From Halorhabdus utahensis DSM 12940 (GTDB taxonomy: Archaea; Halobacteriota; Halobacteria; Halobacteriales; Haloarculaceae): 64,000 nucleotides of DNA. The DNA lies in assembly GCF_000023945.1 (NCBI RefSeq), contig NC_013158.1:434001-498000 (forward strand), given 5' to 3'. Below are positions 26,535-34,510 of this stretch, one piece after another. The position numbers and the translations under genes were made by a program. The notes below the pieces were generated by a model. It worked only from the letters and a program-made list of their open reading frames with translations. It searched no databases and had not been told where the DNA came from. Each line of letters opens with the position of its first letter. Within the stretch, counting starts at the first letter, position 1.

Positions 26535-27572
26535 ATGAGTGAGCCTGAACTCGGCAAGGCCGACCGCGAATTCTTCGACGAATACATCTACCCACGGCTG
26601 GGGGCCGACCGCGACGACGTGCGCCTGCAACCCCAGCACGGCGTCGACTTCGGCGTCGCCGACGTGGGCGGTCAGGCACTGGCGATGGCGACCGATCCGG
26701 TATTCATCGTGCCCGCGGCTGGCTTCGAACGTGCGGCGTGGTTCGCGTTCCACATCCTCTTTTCGGACGTCGCCGTCTCTGGGCTGGATCCGGCCTACCT
26801 GAGCGTCGATTTCAACCTGCCGCCCGAGATCACTGACGAGCAGTTCGAAACCGTCTGGGAGACGTTCGACCAGGAAGCAGCGGAGCTAGGGGCTTCGATC
26901 GTCACAGGTCACACCGGCCGCTACGCCGGGTGTAACTACCCGATGGTCGGCGGCGCAACGACGGTGGCGACTGGTGACTTTGACGATCTGGTCACGCCAG
27001 ATGGAGCACGTCCCGGCGACCGGGTGATCGTCACCAAAGGACCGGCGATCGAGGCGACAGGCCTCCTCTCCGTCCACTTCGACTCCCTGATGGACGGCGA
27101 GGTGCCGGCCGACGAGATTCAGGCTGCCAAGGATCGGTTCTACGACATGAGTCCGATTCAAGAGGCGATGGTCGCCTCAGCGGCCGGACCGGTAACCGCG
27201 ATGCACGACGCCACCGAGGGCGGTGTCTACGGTGGACTCTTCGAGATGGCCCGTTCGGCCGACGTCGGTTTCGAGATCGAACGCGACCGGATCCCGGTTC
27301 AACCCGGCGTCGAGGCCGCCTGTGACTTTTTCGACATCGACCCCTGGATCTCGATCAGCGAGGGGACGCTACTGGCGACGGTCGACCCCGACGGAGCCAG
27401 TGACGTACTCTCGGCACTGAAATCCGAGGGGATCCCCGCTGCCGACGCCGGCAGGGTTGTCGAAGGATCGGGATTGACCGTCGACGGGCAAGCCGTCGAT
27501 CACCCCGGCAAGGACCCTTACTGGGCCGCGTTCGAGGAATACATGGGGAAGTTACAGGCCCAAGACGACTGA
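26535..27572 (+). CDS. AIR synthase (PurM/HypE/SelD superfamily) related protein
   Basis: 345 residues. It has the superfamily's two-domain layout: an N-terminal ATP-binding half with ALAMATDPVFIVP and the glycine-rich IVTGHTGRYAG and MVGGATTVATG, and a C-terminal half with GDRVIVTKGPAIEATG, MHDATEGGVYGGLFEMA and LLATVDPDG. The HypE C-terminal Cys tail and the SelD catalytic Cys/Sec segment are absent, so it is neither a hydrogenase maturation protein nor a selenophosphate synthase. It probably uses ATP to phosphorylate a carbonyl or amide oxygen of an unknown substrate. Divergent from amrS, which may share its pathway. Confidence 0.8.
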   Translation: MSEPELGKADREFFDEYIYPRLGADRDDVRLQPQHGVDFGVADVGGQALAMATDPVFIVPAAGFERAAWFAFHILFSDVAVSGLDPAYLSVDFNLPPEITDEQFETVWETFDQEAAELGASIVTGHTGRYAGCNYPMVGGATTVATGDFDDLVTPDGARPGDRVIVTKGPAIEATGLLSVHFDSLMDGEVPADEIQAAKDRFYDMSPIQEAMVASAAGPVTAMHDATEGGVYGGLFEMARSADVGFEIERDRIPVQPGVEAACDFFDIDPWISISEGTLLATVDPDGASDVLSALKSEGIPAADAGRVVEGSGLTVDGQAVDHPGKDPYWAAFEEYMGKLQAQDD

Positions 27573-27679
27573 GGCCGTGGCTCGGAAAACGGGGATTCAG
27601 GCGCGTTAAAGACTGTTTGTAGGGAGCTAGACGCCGTTAGTACACGGGATTCCCAAAAACGTGCACGCGCACCCACGTT

Positions 27680-28309
27680 TCAGCGGTGCTTGCTACTGGA
27701 GCCTTCTTGTTTGACCCATTTCTCCGGGAGGCCTGTCTTTGGATCGTGCCCCGGTCCCTTGCCGAGTCCCAACAGTTTGTGATCGTCGTCATCACAGAGT
27801 GTCTCACAATCGTACCCGCCGATCTCTCTGGCTTCCTGGACGCACGACGCGTCGTCCAACGATGGCGTCCATGGCGTCTTCGCACACCAGTGCTCGTTGG
27901 TGAAGATGCACGACGCTGAAGAGAACCTGTCCTCGCGGTAATTGTACATGATGACACCGAGTATCTTCTCACCGAGGCCCGCGAACACTTTTCGCACCCG
28001 CGCGTCACCGAACTTCCCCGGAACCTGGAACGTGTTCTCGGGGGTGAACTCGATGTCCCGACATTCAGTCGATCCATCGTGGAGCCCCACGACGACCCGC
28101 GCCACAGTCGGTGGTTCGTAGGTGACATCATCCTCGTTGACAACAATCCAGGCCAGCGAACAGCCGGTAAAGCAGACGTCCTGACGTTCCCACGCCGTGG
28201 CATTGCCGGCCATCGCGCTGACTCCGCCCACACCCACCGCCGCGCCGATACCGATCTTCCGTAGTACGTCCCGCCGGTTCATTCCCCGTGGCTTACTGTC
28301 TCGCATCAC
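27680..28309 (-). CDS. Cys-rich Tat-exported protein, unknown function
   Basis: 209 residues. Either Met1 or the Met at residue 10 starts a Tat signal: MNRRDVLRKIGIG, a glycine-rich hydrophobic core and an Ala-x-Ala-like cleavage region (GNATAW). The mature part contains about nine Cys (DVCFTGCSLAW, TECRDIEF, ASCIF, EHWCAK, ASCVQE, YDCETLC), unusual for a secreted haloarchaeal protein and compatible with disulfides or metal binding. The tail is basic and Gly/Ser-rich. I do not recognise the family. It has about 460 bp upstream containing one tiny ORF and then a regulator gene. Confidence 0.7.
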   Translation of the reverse strand: MMRDSKPRGMNRRDVLRKIGIGAAVGVGGVSAMAGNATAWERQDVCFTGCSLAWIVVNEDDVTYEPPTVARVVVGLHDGSTECRDIEFTPENTFQVPGKFGDARVRKVFAGLGEKILGVIMYNYREDRFSSASCIFTNEHWCAKTPWTPSLDDASCVQEAREIGGYDCETLCDDDDHKLLGLGKGPGHDPKTGLPEKWVKQEGSSSKHR

Positions 28310-28493
28310 GAAGTACCTCTCGCGCTTAGCCGTTAGTTAGGAGCTGCGTGTCCGTGTTACGTTACAGCTACCAGCCGTTCGGCCGGTTTCAGTCCTCTGG
28401 TGAACCGCGAGTGTGACGTTGTCGGCGGTCTTGCGCTGGTACCGACGTGTCACTCAGTGCCTGGAAAGAGTGTTTGCCCGGCCATATGATACG

Positions 28494-28503
28494 TATACTA
28501 AAC
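28494..28503 (+). promoter_or_regulatory. TATA box before the 35-residue ORF
   Basis: GTATACTAAA is centred about 30 nt before the ATG at 28529, as expected for a leaderless haloarchaeal transcript. Confidence 0.45.
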
Positions 28504-28528
28504 AGTCCTGAAACCGTTCGGGTAGTGT

Positions 28529-28636
28529 ATGGATAGTTCCCTCACAGAAAGTGACATGCAACGCATCAGCGAGTTCGCATCGATGCCAAAATACGAGCGC
28601 GATCCCGAAATGCTGTTGCCGGAAAGTGACGACTGA
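28529..28636 (+). CDS. Candidate 35-residue acidic protein
   Basis: The frame reads MDSSLTESDMQRISEFASMP and ends in an acidic tail (LLPESDD) at a TGA. It is strongly acidic, amphipathic-helical in the middle, and starts about 30 nt after a TATA box. It lies alone in the 463 bp gap between the Cys-rich Tat protein and an HTH gene, the rest of which shows no other gene. Candidate only: the sequence is short, but promoter position and composition support translation. Confidence 0.45.
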   Translation: MDSSLTESDMQRISEFASMPKYERDPEMLLPESDD

Positions 28637-28772
28637 CTCGATCAGAAATCACTGCACAGATAGCGGAAAACAGCAAATCTGTCGCCAGTCACCAACTCAC
28701 CACTGATAGGTGAGTACAGGAACAAACTGGCGTCGCACCTGTTGGCTTGCCTTCCCGGCAATCACACACCGC

Positions 28773-29048
28773 TCATACCAGGTCCTGTTCGCGGATGATC
28801 TCCCAGACATCCTGCCCACGGTCTGTCATACCGTAGATGCGTCCCTTTTTTCGTGATTCCGGCACCAGTAGCTCAACGAGGTTCCGGTCTCTGAGATCCT
28901 GAAGCGCCCGTGAGATGTGGGATACGGCACAGCCCGTGTCTTCGGCGATCGTCGAAGGGGGAGCCGGTGACTCCGACAAACGCTGCAGCACTTTGACCCG
29001 GTATTTCGAGCTGACGACGTAGCCAATCTCGTCCCAGTCGGAAGTCAT
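28773..29048 (-). CDS. Small winged-helix transcription regulator
   Basis: 91 residues, one wHTH domain: GYVVSSKYRVKVLQRLSESP, then TIAEDTGCAVSHISRALQDL as the helix-turn-helix and a wing with RKKGRIYGMTDRG. This is the stand-alone MarR/ArsR-like form common in haloarchaea. It is the first of three regulators before the glycan region, and targets are unknown. Upstream to 29329 I see no further gene. Confidence 0.82.
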   Translation of the reverse strand: MTSDWDEIGYVVSSKYRVKVLQRLSESPAPPSTIAEDTGCAVSHISRALQDLRDRNLVELLVPESRKKGRIYGMTDRGQDVWEIIREQDLV

Positions 29049-29329
29049 TGAAACACCTTGTCGTAGTCCGTTCGATTGTATATTCGAATACAGCGGTGTT
29101 GAGCGCGAATCATGCGTATCTCGTTTCTGGCTGTCCCCGACCGCCGTTCGGATACAAGCAGATCGGGGCTCGTTTCATCCCAACTATGCTCACTGCCTAC
29201 TCAGGTATATAGCGCTTACTCGTGTCGTTCGGGTGTCAGAATACATCTGAAACACTCCGTTCGGAAGAATCACAGCAGGATTCAACTGTCTTGGGCCGGG
29301 TGGGCATAGCAGACATACACCCCGTTGTA

Positions 29330-29890
29330 TCATTGGTTGTACTCGATCAGTTCGAACGGAATCTCAGCCTGTCGCTGTCGGTATACCCAATACTGAATCG
29401 AACCAGACACCACGAAAACAAACAACGTGCTGAAGCTGACCAAGATGATCGGAATGTCACCGAGGACGGGGACGTTGGTCAGCGAGGAGACCATAAGCCC
29501 GGCGCTGAGGATGGCCAGGACGGCATAATGGAAAAGCCATGGATACGGCGCCTGATCGTTGGTGGTAAGGAACTGATCGACACTCCAAGTGCGGTCCGTC
29601 TGCTGGACCATTCCCTCGTCGGAGTCGTACTCGATTACGTTCATATCTGCCATTTTTGGCAGATGGGTTTGGTACAATGAGACGTAGACGCGCTTGCGCC
29701 GCTGGCTTGTCAGCTCCTCGATTGGAACCTCGTTTTCTCTCGCCGCGATCTGTTCGGCGAGGTCATTGACCGTCACCGAATCACCGTTCTGACGGAGGAA
29801 ATAAAGCACCATCCGTCGGCGATGGTTGCTGAGTATATCGAAGACATCGTCGGGCGTCAGCCCCTCTTGGTCACTTGCACTCATTGTCAC
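29330..29890 (-). CDS. DUF7344-type HTH protein with two TM segments
   Basis: 186 residues. The N-terminal wHTH begins DVFDILSNHRRRMVLYFLRQ and includes LAEQIAARENEVPIEELTSQ and RKRVYVSLYQTHLPKM, the hallmark of the haloarchaeal DUF7344 family. Two hydrophobic segments follow (HYAVLAILSAGLMVSSL and IPIILVSFSTLFVFVVSGSI), so the DNA-binding domain is tethered to the membrane. The next gene on the same strand is a paralogue. The 324 bp between them (29891-30214) holds no gene I can support. Confidence 0.8.
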   Translation of the reverse strand: MTMSASDQEGLTPDDVFDILSNHRRRMVLYFLRQNGDSVTVNDLAEQIAARENEVPIEELTSQRRKRVYVSLYQTHLPKMADMNVIEYDSDEGMVQQTDRTWSVDQFLTTNDQAPYPWLFHYAVLAILSAGLMVSSLTNVPVLGDIPIILVSFSTLFVFVVSGSIQYWVYRQRQAEIPFELIEYNQ

Positions 29891-30214
29891 TAGCGGTTAC
29901 CCTGGAATGTCGCACCAGTCAGGTTGCATACAGGTGGATCGGGAAGGAGCAAGTATAGTTATGGCCGGAATAACACAGGGTAATCGCGGATATCCCACAC
30001 TGTAACCGTCGCGATTGCGAATCATCCGTTGTTGATGCAAACGGTGACGTGGCCACCTCCCCGGGGGATGTGATTACAGCTCGTGCAAAAAGCCATCCTG
30101 AATGTGCAACGTACTAGATGAGCCAACTGCTCGCCGACGACAGATCGGTTCTGTCATACAGCTGTTGGGTCGTCAAGCCGAAGACTGCCATCGCTGACTC
30201 GGTCGATGTCGGCG

Positions 30215-30874
30215 CTATCGAGCGGTATACAACGCCGCGATCAGAAGCATTGTACTGGAGAGAACGATGGTGATGGGATCCAGTACCTGCCCCGATACCA
30301 GCCATTCGAGGATGCCAAGCGACGGGACAAGAGCCAACATGAGTAGAGATAGTGGCCAGATGTCTCCCCATCCGAGGTGATCGGAATCGTCGTAAATCTG
30401 GTCGTCCGCCGGGAGATACTCCTTGACAAGTTCGTAATGCTCTCCATGGTCAACGATCCCCCGTGACTTGTTGAATGAAATCACGTCCATGTCGTCCATC
30501 TTCGGCAGATGGCACTGATAGAGTCCGACGTAGACCCGCTTTCGCTCCTGTGACGTGATCCGAGCAACATCTTTGTCGTTTTCCCAGCCAGCGATCTGTT
30601 CGGCCAACGTCCCCAGCCGAACCGAATCGTCCGTGGTCGTGAGATATTCGAGGACGTGGCGCCGTCGCTGATTCTTCAAGACGCCAAATATCTGATCCAG
30701 GCCGAGGGAGGATTCCCTCGCCCGTTCAGAACCTGACGAAAGTCGACTCACGTCTGTCTTCTGCTGTCGGAGACGCTGTCGTAAGCGATGTACAACCGGA
30801 ACTCGGCGTCTCGAAGTGACCGTTCCACCGTCAGTGCGTTCGCTTGTATGCGAGTATTTCGTTTGGTTACTCAT
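30215..30874 (-). CDS. DUF7344-type HTH protein, second paralogue
   Basis: 219 residues. A basic, Arg-rich N-terminal extension of about 50 residues precedes the domain: DQIFGVLKNQRRRHVLEYLT, LAEQIAGWENDKDVARITSQ and ERKRVYVGLYQCHLPKMDDM. Two TM segments form the C terminus (WPLSLLMLALVPSLGILEWL and ITIVLSSTMLLIAALY). It resembles the neighbour at 29330 in order and length of parts, so the pair probably arose by duplication. Position before glmS suggests control of glycan genes (inference). Confidence 0.8.
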   Translation of the reverse strand: MSNQTKYSHTSERTDGGTVTSRRRVPVVHRLRQRLRQQKTDVSRLSSGSERARESSLGLDQIFGVLKNQRRRHVLEYLTTTDDSVRLGTLAEQIAGWENDKDVARITSQERKRVYVGLYQCHLPKMDDMDVISFNKSRGIVDHGEHYELVKEYLPADDQIYDDSDHLGWGDIWPLSLLMLALVPSLGILEWLVSGQVLDPITIVLSSTMLLIAALYTAR

Positions 30875-31637
30875 TCCTAACGGAGAACGTCAGAGTCGGC
30901 TAAGCGGATGGGATATCCGACGCTGCCGACTGTGACCCCCCTTCCCCCTTCCTGAGAAGCATGTGACGGGGGACACATAAATGTATCTATTGATGATATT
31001 ATTTGTTGCCAGAACGGCGAAGGATTGCTGCCGGGATCACCCACGTCGATGGCCCATATATAAAAGGGTCAGCGGAACGCCAGAGTGGACGGATACACTG
31101 CCAGGTGCCCGTTTCCTGAGCCGCCCGTGACCCTGTGGGTGGAAGTCGGGTGCGTTCTCCGGGCATCGACCGATGCCAGATACCTAGCATCGGTGCGATC
31201 CCGGTTTGGAAATACGCTCCCAGCTATATTGTAATAGAGGACGTTATCGCCGGACAACTTGATTGACACTCTCTACCCGGTCGTCTTGGATGCCTGAGTG
31301 GTTTCTGGATTCTCGGCAACAGTTAGTCGAGCAGGTATCATCGACAACGACCGGAGACACGCTCAAGCAGGCACATAGAGTGTGCCAGCAAACAGAGTAT
31401 CATTGGATTACTCGGCGATTCAGATCCCAACGCGTGCATAACAAAGACCCAACCGTGGTTCTCCCCGAATATGATTTCACAGCCGACCATGAGCCCAGCG
31501 CGGGAAGTGAGGGCGAACGAACGCCTTCCGGCTAGCAGCAAGCCAGTTCACTGCACACGGCGACAGCCCAAACAGAAACCAGCAGAGTGGAACCGCAATG
31601 GGTTGGCAGGATGGGACGCCAGTGGGAGGCGTACATA
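30875..31637 (+). other. Long intergenic region upstream of glmS
   Basis: 763 bp with lower GC than its surroundings. It holds a strong TATA box at 31057-31066. One open frame runs from ATG 31290 to TAG 31533-31535 (81 codons, PEWFLDSRQQLVEQ ... PEYDFTADHE), but its third codon positions lack the GC bias of real genes here, so I do not call it a gene. A GGAGG at 31624-31628 serves the glmS start. A long leader or a non-coding RNA between 31085 and 31637 is possible. Confidence 0.4.
31057..31066 (+). promoter_or_regulatory. Strong TATA box, 570 bp upstream of glmS
   Basis: TATATAAAAG, preceded by GGCCCA, is one of the best TATA matches in the window. Its start site would be about 31088, far from the glmS ATG. 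Confidence 0.5.
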
Positions 31638-33446
31638 ATGTGCGGAATCACCGCACAGGTTGGGCCAACCGACGCTGCCGACACACTCCTCACCTGTCTC
31701 GAAAACCTTGAATATCGAGGATATGATTCAGCCGGAATCGCACTCTCGGACGAATCAGGACTCACGATCAACAAGAGCGAAGGCACCGTCGGGGACCTCC
31801 GAGCGGGGATCAGTAGCGATACCTTCGATGGCGGGGTCGGAATCGGTCACACACGATGGAGTACGCACGGTTCGCCCTCGGACGAAAACGCCCATCCTCA
31901 CACGGACTGTACGGGGTCGATCGCCGTCGTCCACAACGGTATCATCGACAACCACGAAGCCCTCCGGACGGAACTCCAGTCTCGTGGTCACGAGTTCACC
32001 AGCGACACCGATACTGAAGTCATCCCACATCTCGTGAGCGAACGTCTGGAGGCCGGCGAAGACATCGAAGCCGCATTCCGTGGTGCGGTCAGGGAGCTCG
32101 ATGGCAGTTACGCGGTCGCGATGATCGTCAGCGGCGAGCAACGAGTGTTCGCCACCCGTCACGGTTCACCGCTGGTTGTCGGCCTCGGCGATCGGACGCA
32201 GTACCTTGCGAGTGACGTCCCGGCGTTCATCGAATACACCGATCGAGTCATCTATCTCGAAGATGGTGACGTCGCTGTCGTGGGTCCCTCGGGCCATCAC
32301 GTCACTGACCAGGCTGGCAAACCGGTCGATCGGTCGGTCGAGACCGTCGACTGGGAACCCGAAGCAGCCGAGAAAGGCGGGTACGATCACTATATGCTCA
32401 AGGAGATCCAGGAACAGCCGACGTCACTCCGCCAGACGCTGGAGGGGCGCATTCGCGAGGAGAGTGTCTCACTCGAATCATTTCCACCGGGTTCGTTCAC
32501 GGACGTCAGTACCGTCCAGTTCGTTGCCTGCGGGACATCGTATCACGCAGGACTGTACGGCAGCCACCTCCTTTCGGAAGGAGGGGTTCCCGCGACGACT
32601 CATCTGGCGAGCGAGTATGCGGTCTACCCGCCGCCGATCGACGAGGACACGCTCGTCATCGCCGTCACGCAAAGCGGTGAGACAGCGGATACCCTCGAAG
32701 CGTTACGTGTCGCGAAAGAGCACGGCGCCCGGACGCTCGCGATCACGAACGTCGTCGGTTCGACGGCCGCCCGTGAAAGCGACGACGCACTATTGATCAG
32801 GGCGGGTCCGGAGATCGGCGTCGCCGCAACCAAAACCTTCTCTTCGCAGGTGGCGACGCTACTATTGGTCGCCAATCGCCTGATCGAAGACGTCACTGGG
32901 GAGTTACTCGACGGGCATCTCGACCGGCTCGAAAGCCTCAGATCACTGCCCTCGTTCGTCCAGACGGGACTCGACACTTCACAGGCGCCAGCCGTCGCCG
33001 ATCAGTATCTCAGTGACGGCCACTTCTTCATCGGGCGCGGCAACGGCGTTCCCGTCGCGCTCGAAGCGGCGCTCAAGTTCAAGGAGATTACCTACGAACA
33101 CGCGGAAGGATTCCCCGCGGGCGAGTTGAAGCACGGTCCCCTGGCACTCGTCACCGCAGACACGCCGGTGTTTGTGGTCTGTACGGGCCGTGACGCGAGC
33201 AAGCTGGAAAGTGCAATTCGGGAGGTCCAAACCCGGGGTGCGCCAGTCATCGCGGTCGCACCCAGATCGATGTCCGACATCATCGACACCGCCGACGAGA
33301 CGCTCACTGTTCCTGCGACCCACCCTGACCTGGTCCCGATCCTGGCGAACGTCCAACTCCAGCTCGTGGCCTATCATGCCGCAGCAAAGCTCGACCGAGC
33401 CATCGACAAGCCGCGGAACCTGGCCAAGAGTGTAACTGTCGAGTAA
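31638..33446 (+). CDS. glmS: Glutamine-fructose-6-phosphate aminotransferase (isomerizing)
   Basis: 602 residues. The start is fixed by MCGI, because Cys2 must become the N-terminal nucleophile of the glutaminase domain; the upstream frame cannot be translated into the protein. The glutaminase half contains LEYRGYDSAGIAL, GIGHTRWSTHG and HNGIIDNHE. The second half has two SIS domains (ACGTSYHAGL, AVTQSGETADTLEAL, FIGRGNG, PAGELKHGPLAL) and the C-terminal PRNLAKSVTVE needed for the sugar site. It makes glucosamine-6-phosphate, the entry to UDP-GlcNAc, and opens the glycan region. Confidence 0.97.
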   Translation: MCGITAQVGPTDAADTLLTCLENLEYRGYDSAGIALSDESGLTINKSEGTVGDLRAGISSDTFDGGVGIGHTRWSTHGSPSDENAHPHTDCTGSIAVVHNGIIDNHEALRTELQSRGHEFTSDTDTEVIPHLVSERLEAGEDIEAAFRGAVRELDGSYAVAMIVSGEQRVFATRHGSPLVVGLGDRTQYLASDVPAFIEYTDRVIYLEDGDVAVVGPSGHHVTDQAGKPVDRSVETVDWEPEAAEKGGYDHYMLKEIQEQPTSLRQTLEGRIREESVSLESFPPGSFTDVSTVQFVACGTSYHAGLYGSHLLSEGGVPATTHLASEYAVYPPPIDEDTLVIAVTQSGETADTLEALRVAKEHGARTLAITNVVGSTAARESDDALLIRAGPEIGVAATKTFSSQVATLLLVANRLIEDVTGELLDGHLDRLESLRSLPSFVQTGLDTSQAPAVADQYLSDGHFFIGRGNGVPVALEAALKFKEITYEHAEGFPAGELKHGPLALVTADTPVFVVCTGRDASKLESAIREVQTRGAPVIAVAPRSMSDIIDTADETLTVPATHPDLVPILANVQLQLVAYHAAAKLDRAIDKPRNLAKSVTVE

Positions 33447-33523
33447 CCGGCGGAGAAGTACTGTGTGACGAGACCACTGCTTCAGAATCAGCTTGCCTGG
33501 AAGACAAGCACCAGTCGGTTGCC

Positions 33524-34510
33524 TTACGATCGATTCTCTCCGACGACGTCGATCCAGTGTCGCAACGTCAGTGCTGCGTTCGCTGGCTTGGGGTCGTCCG
33601 ACACTGGTTGCGTGTAGAGACGGTACTGTAACCGGAGCGATTCACCAGTCATCGTCGGATCGATCCGCCGGGGGATGACAACTGTCTCACCGTCCGCAAG
33701 TGAGACCTGACCGCGGTCGACGGTCCTGGTTTCGTTGACGGTCCCGTTCGGCCCGACGCGCTGTATCTGTCCGACGAGCGTGTACGTGATTGGCCGCCCC
33801 TCATGGTTTCCGAGGGAGACGTGCAACGTGTTCCCTTCGCCGGCGACGAACGTCACCGACTCGTTCTCGCCGAAGAACGTCTCACCGTCCCCACTCGCGA
33901 CGAGTGTGGCTTCCGAGTAGGGTGTGCCCGGACTCGGCGTGATGGCGAAAAAGGCAAGCGATCCGACGAGCATCAGGACGGCGATACCGAACGTAACCGT
34001 CTGGATTCCAGAGAGGCCCAGCGTACGCGATATGGCGCTCGGTGTCCCACCGGCGGCCGGATCAGCACGCCAGTCAGGAGGGACTCGTCGGCGGCGCACC
34101 CAGGCGACCATGGAACCAGCGAACGTGATCCCACCGATACCGATGACGACAGGCGTGAGGCGGAACACGCCGAAGGCGCTTAAGACGATGCCGACGGTCG
34201 AGACGACCAGGAGGCTCCCGAGTAGCGACATCGCGACTCGCAGTGCCCAGCCCGGTCCGTACGGGCGACCGAGGGGTGAATCCGTGTTCGGTCTGACGGC
34301 AAACAACCAGCGGACATTGGGACTGGTTGGAAACATTGCCGCCACGAGTACGTACCCTGGAAGCACGAGGACGAACAGAACAGCGAGTGGCCATTCGACC
34401 GACCGGGGCAGATCAAAGAGCAGAAACCCGGCGATCGTGATTGTGACCACTGCATCCACGAGCAACAGGTCGGTCGGCAATCCGGCCAATCGTAATCGAC
34501 GGGGCGTCAT
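33524..34510 (-). CDS. DUF1616 membrane protein
   Basis: 328 residues from MTPRRLRLAG. Two TM segments near the N terminus (VDAVVTITIAGFLLFDL, VLFVLVLPGYVLVAAMF) carry the DUF1616 signature, two more follow (ALRVAMSLLGSLLVVSTVG, VVIGIGGITFAGSMVAW), and a fifth (FGIAVLMLVGSLAFFAI) precedes an extracellular beta-rich domain of about 130 residues ending near the C terminus (RHWIDVVGENRS). DUF1616 proteins in archaea commonly sit in glycan loci. Its ATG overlaps the TAA of the upstream membrane protein by one base, so both are co-translated. Confidence 0.82.
   Translation of the reverse strand: MTPRRLRLAGLPTDLLLVDAVVTITIAGFLLFDLPRSVEWPLAVLFVLVLPGYVLVAAMFPTSPNVRWLFAVRPNTDSPLGRPYGPGWALRVAMSLLGSLLVVSTVGIVLSAFGVFRLTPVVIGIGGITFAGSMVAWVRRRRVPPDWRADPAAGGTPSAISRTLGLSGIQTVTFGIAVLMLVGSLAFFAITPSPGTPYSEATLVASGDGETFFGENESVTFVAGEGNTLHVSLGNHEGRPITYTLVGQIQRVGPNGTVNETRTVDRGQVSLADGETVVIPRRIDPTMTGESLRLQYRLYTQPVSDDPKPANAALTLRHWIDVVGENRS

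Noticed and set aside
26535-27572. HypE or selenophosphate synthase
   Set aside because: Neither the HypE C-terminal Cys nor the SelD catalytic Cys/Sec segment is present.
31290-31535. 81-codon open frame upstream of glmS as a gene
   Set aside because: Third codon positions lack the GC bias of neighbouring genes and no motif is seen; kept only as part of the gap description.
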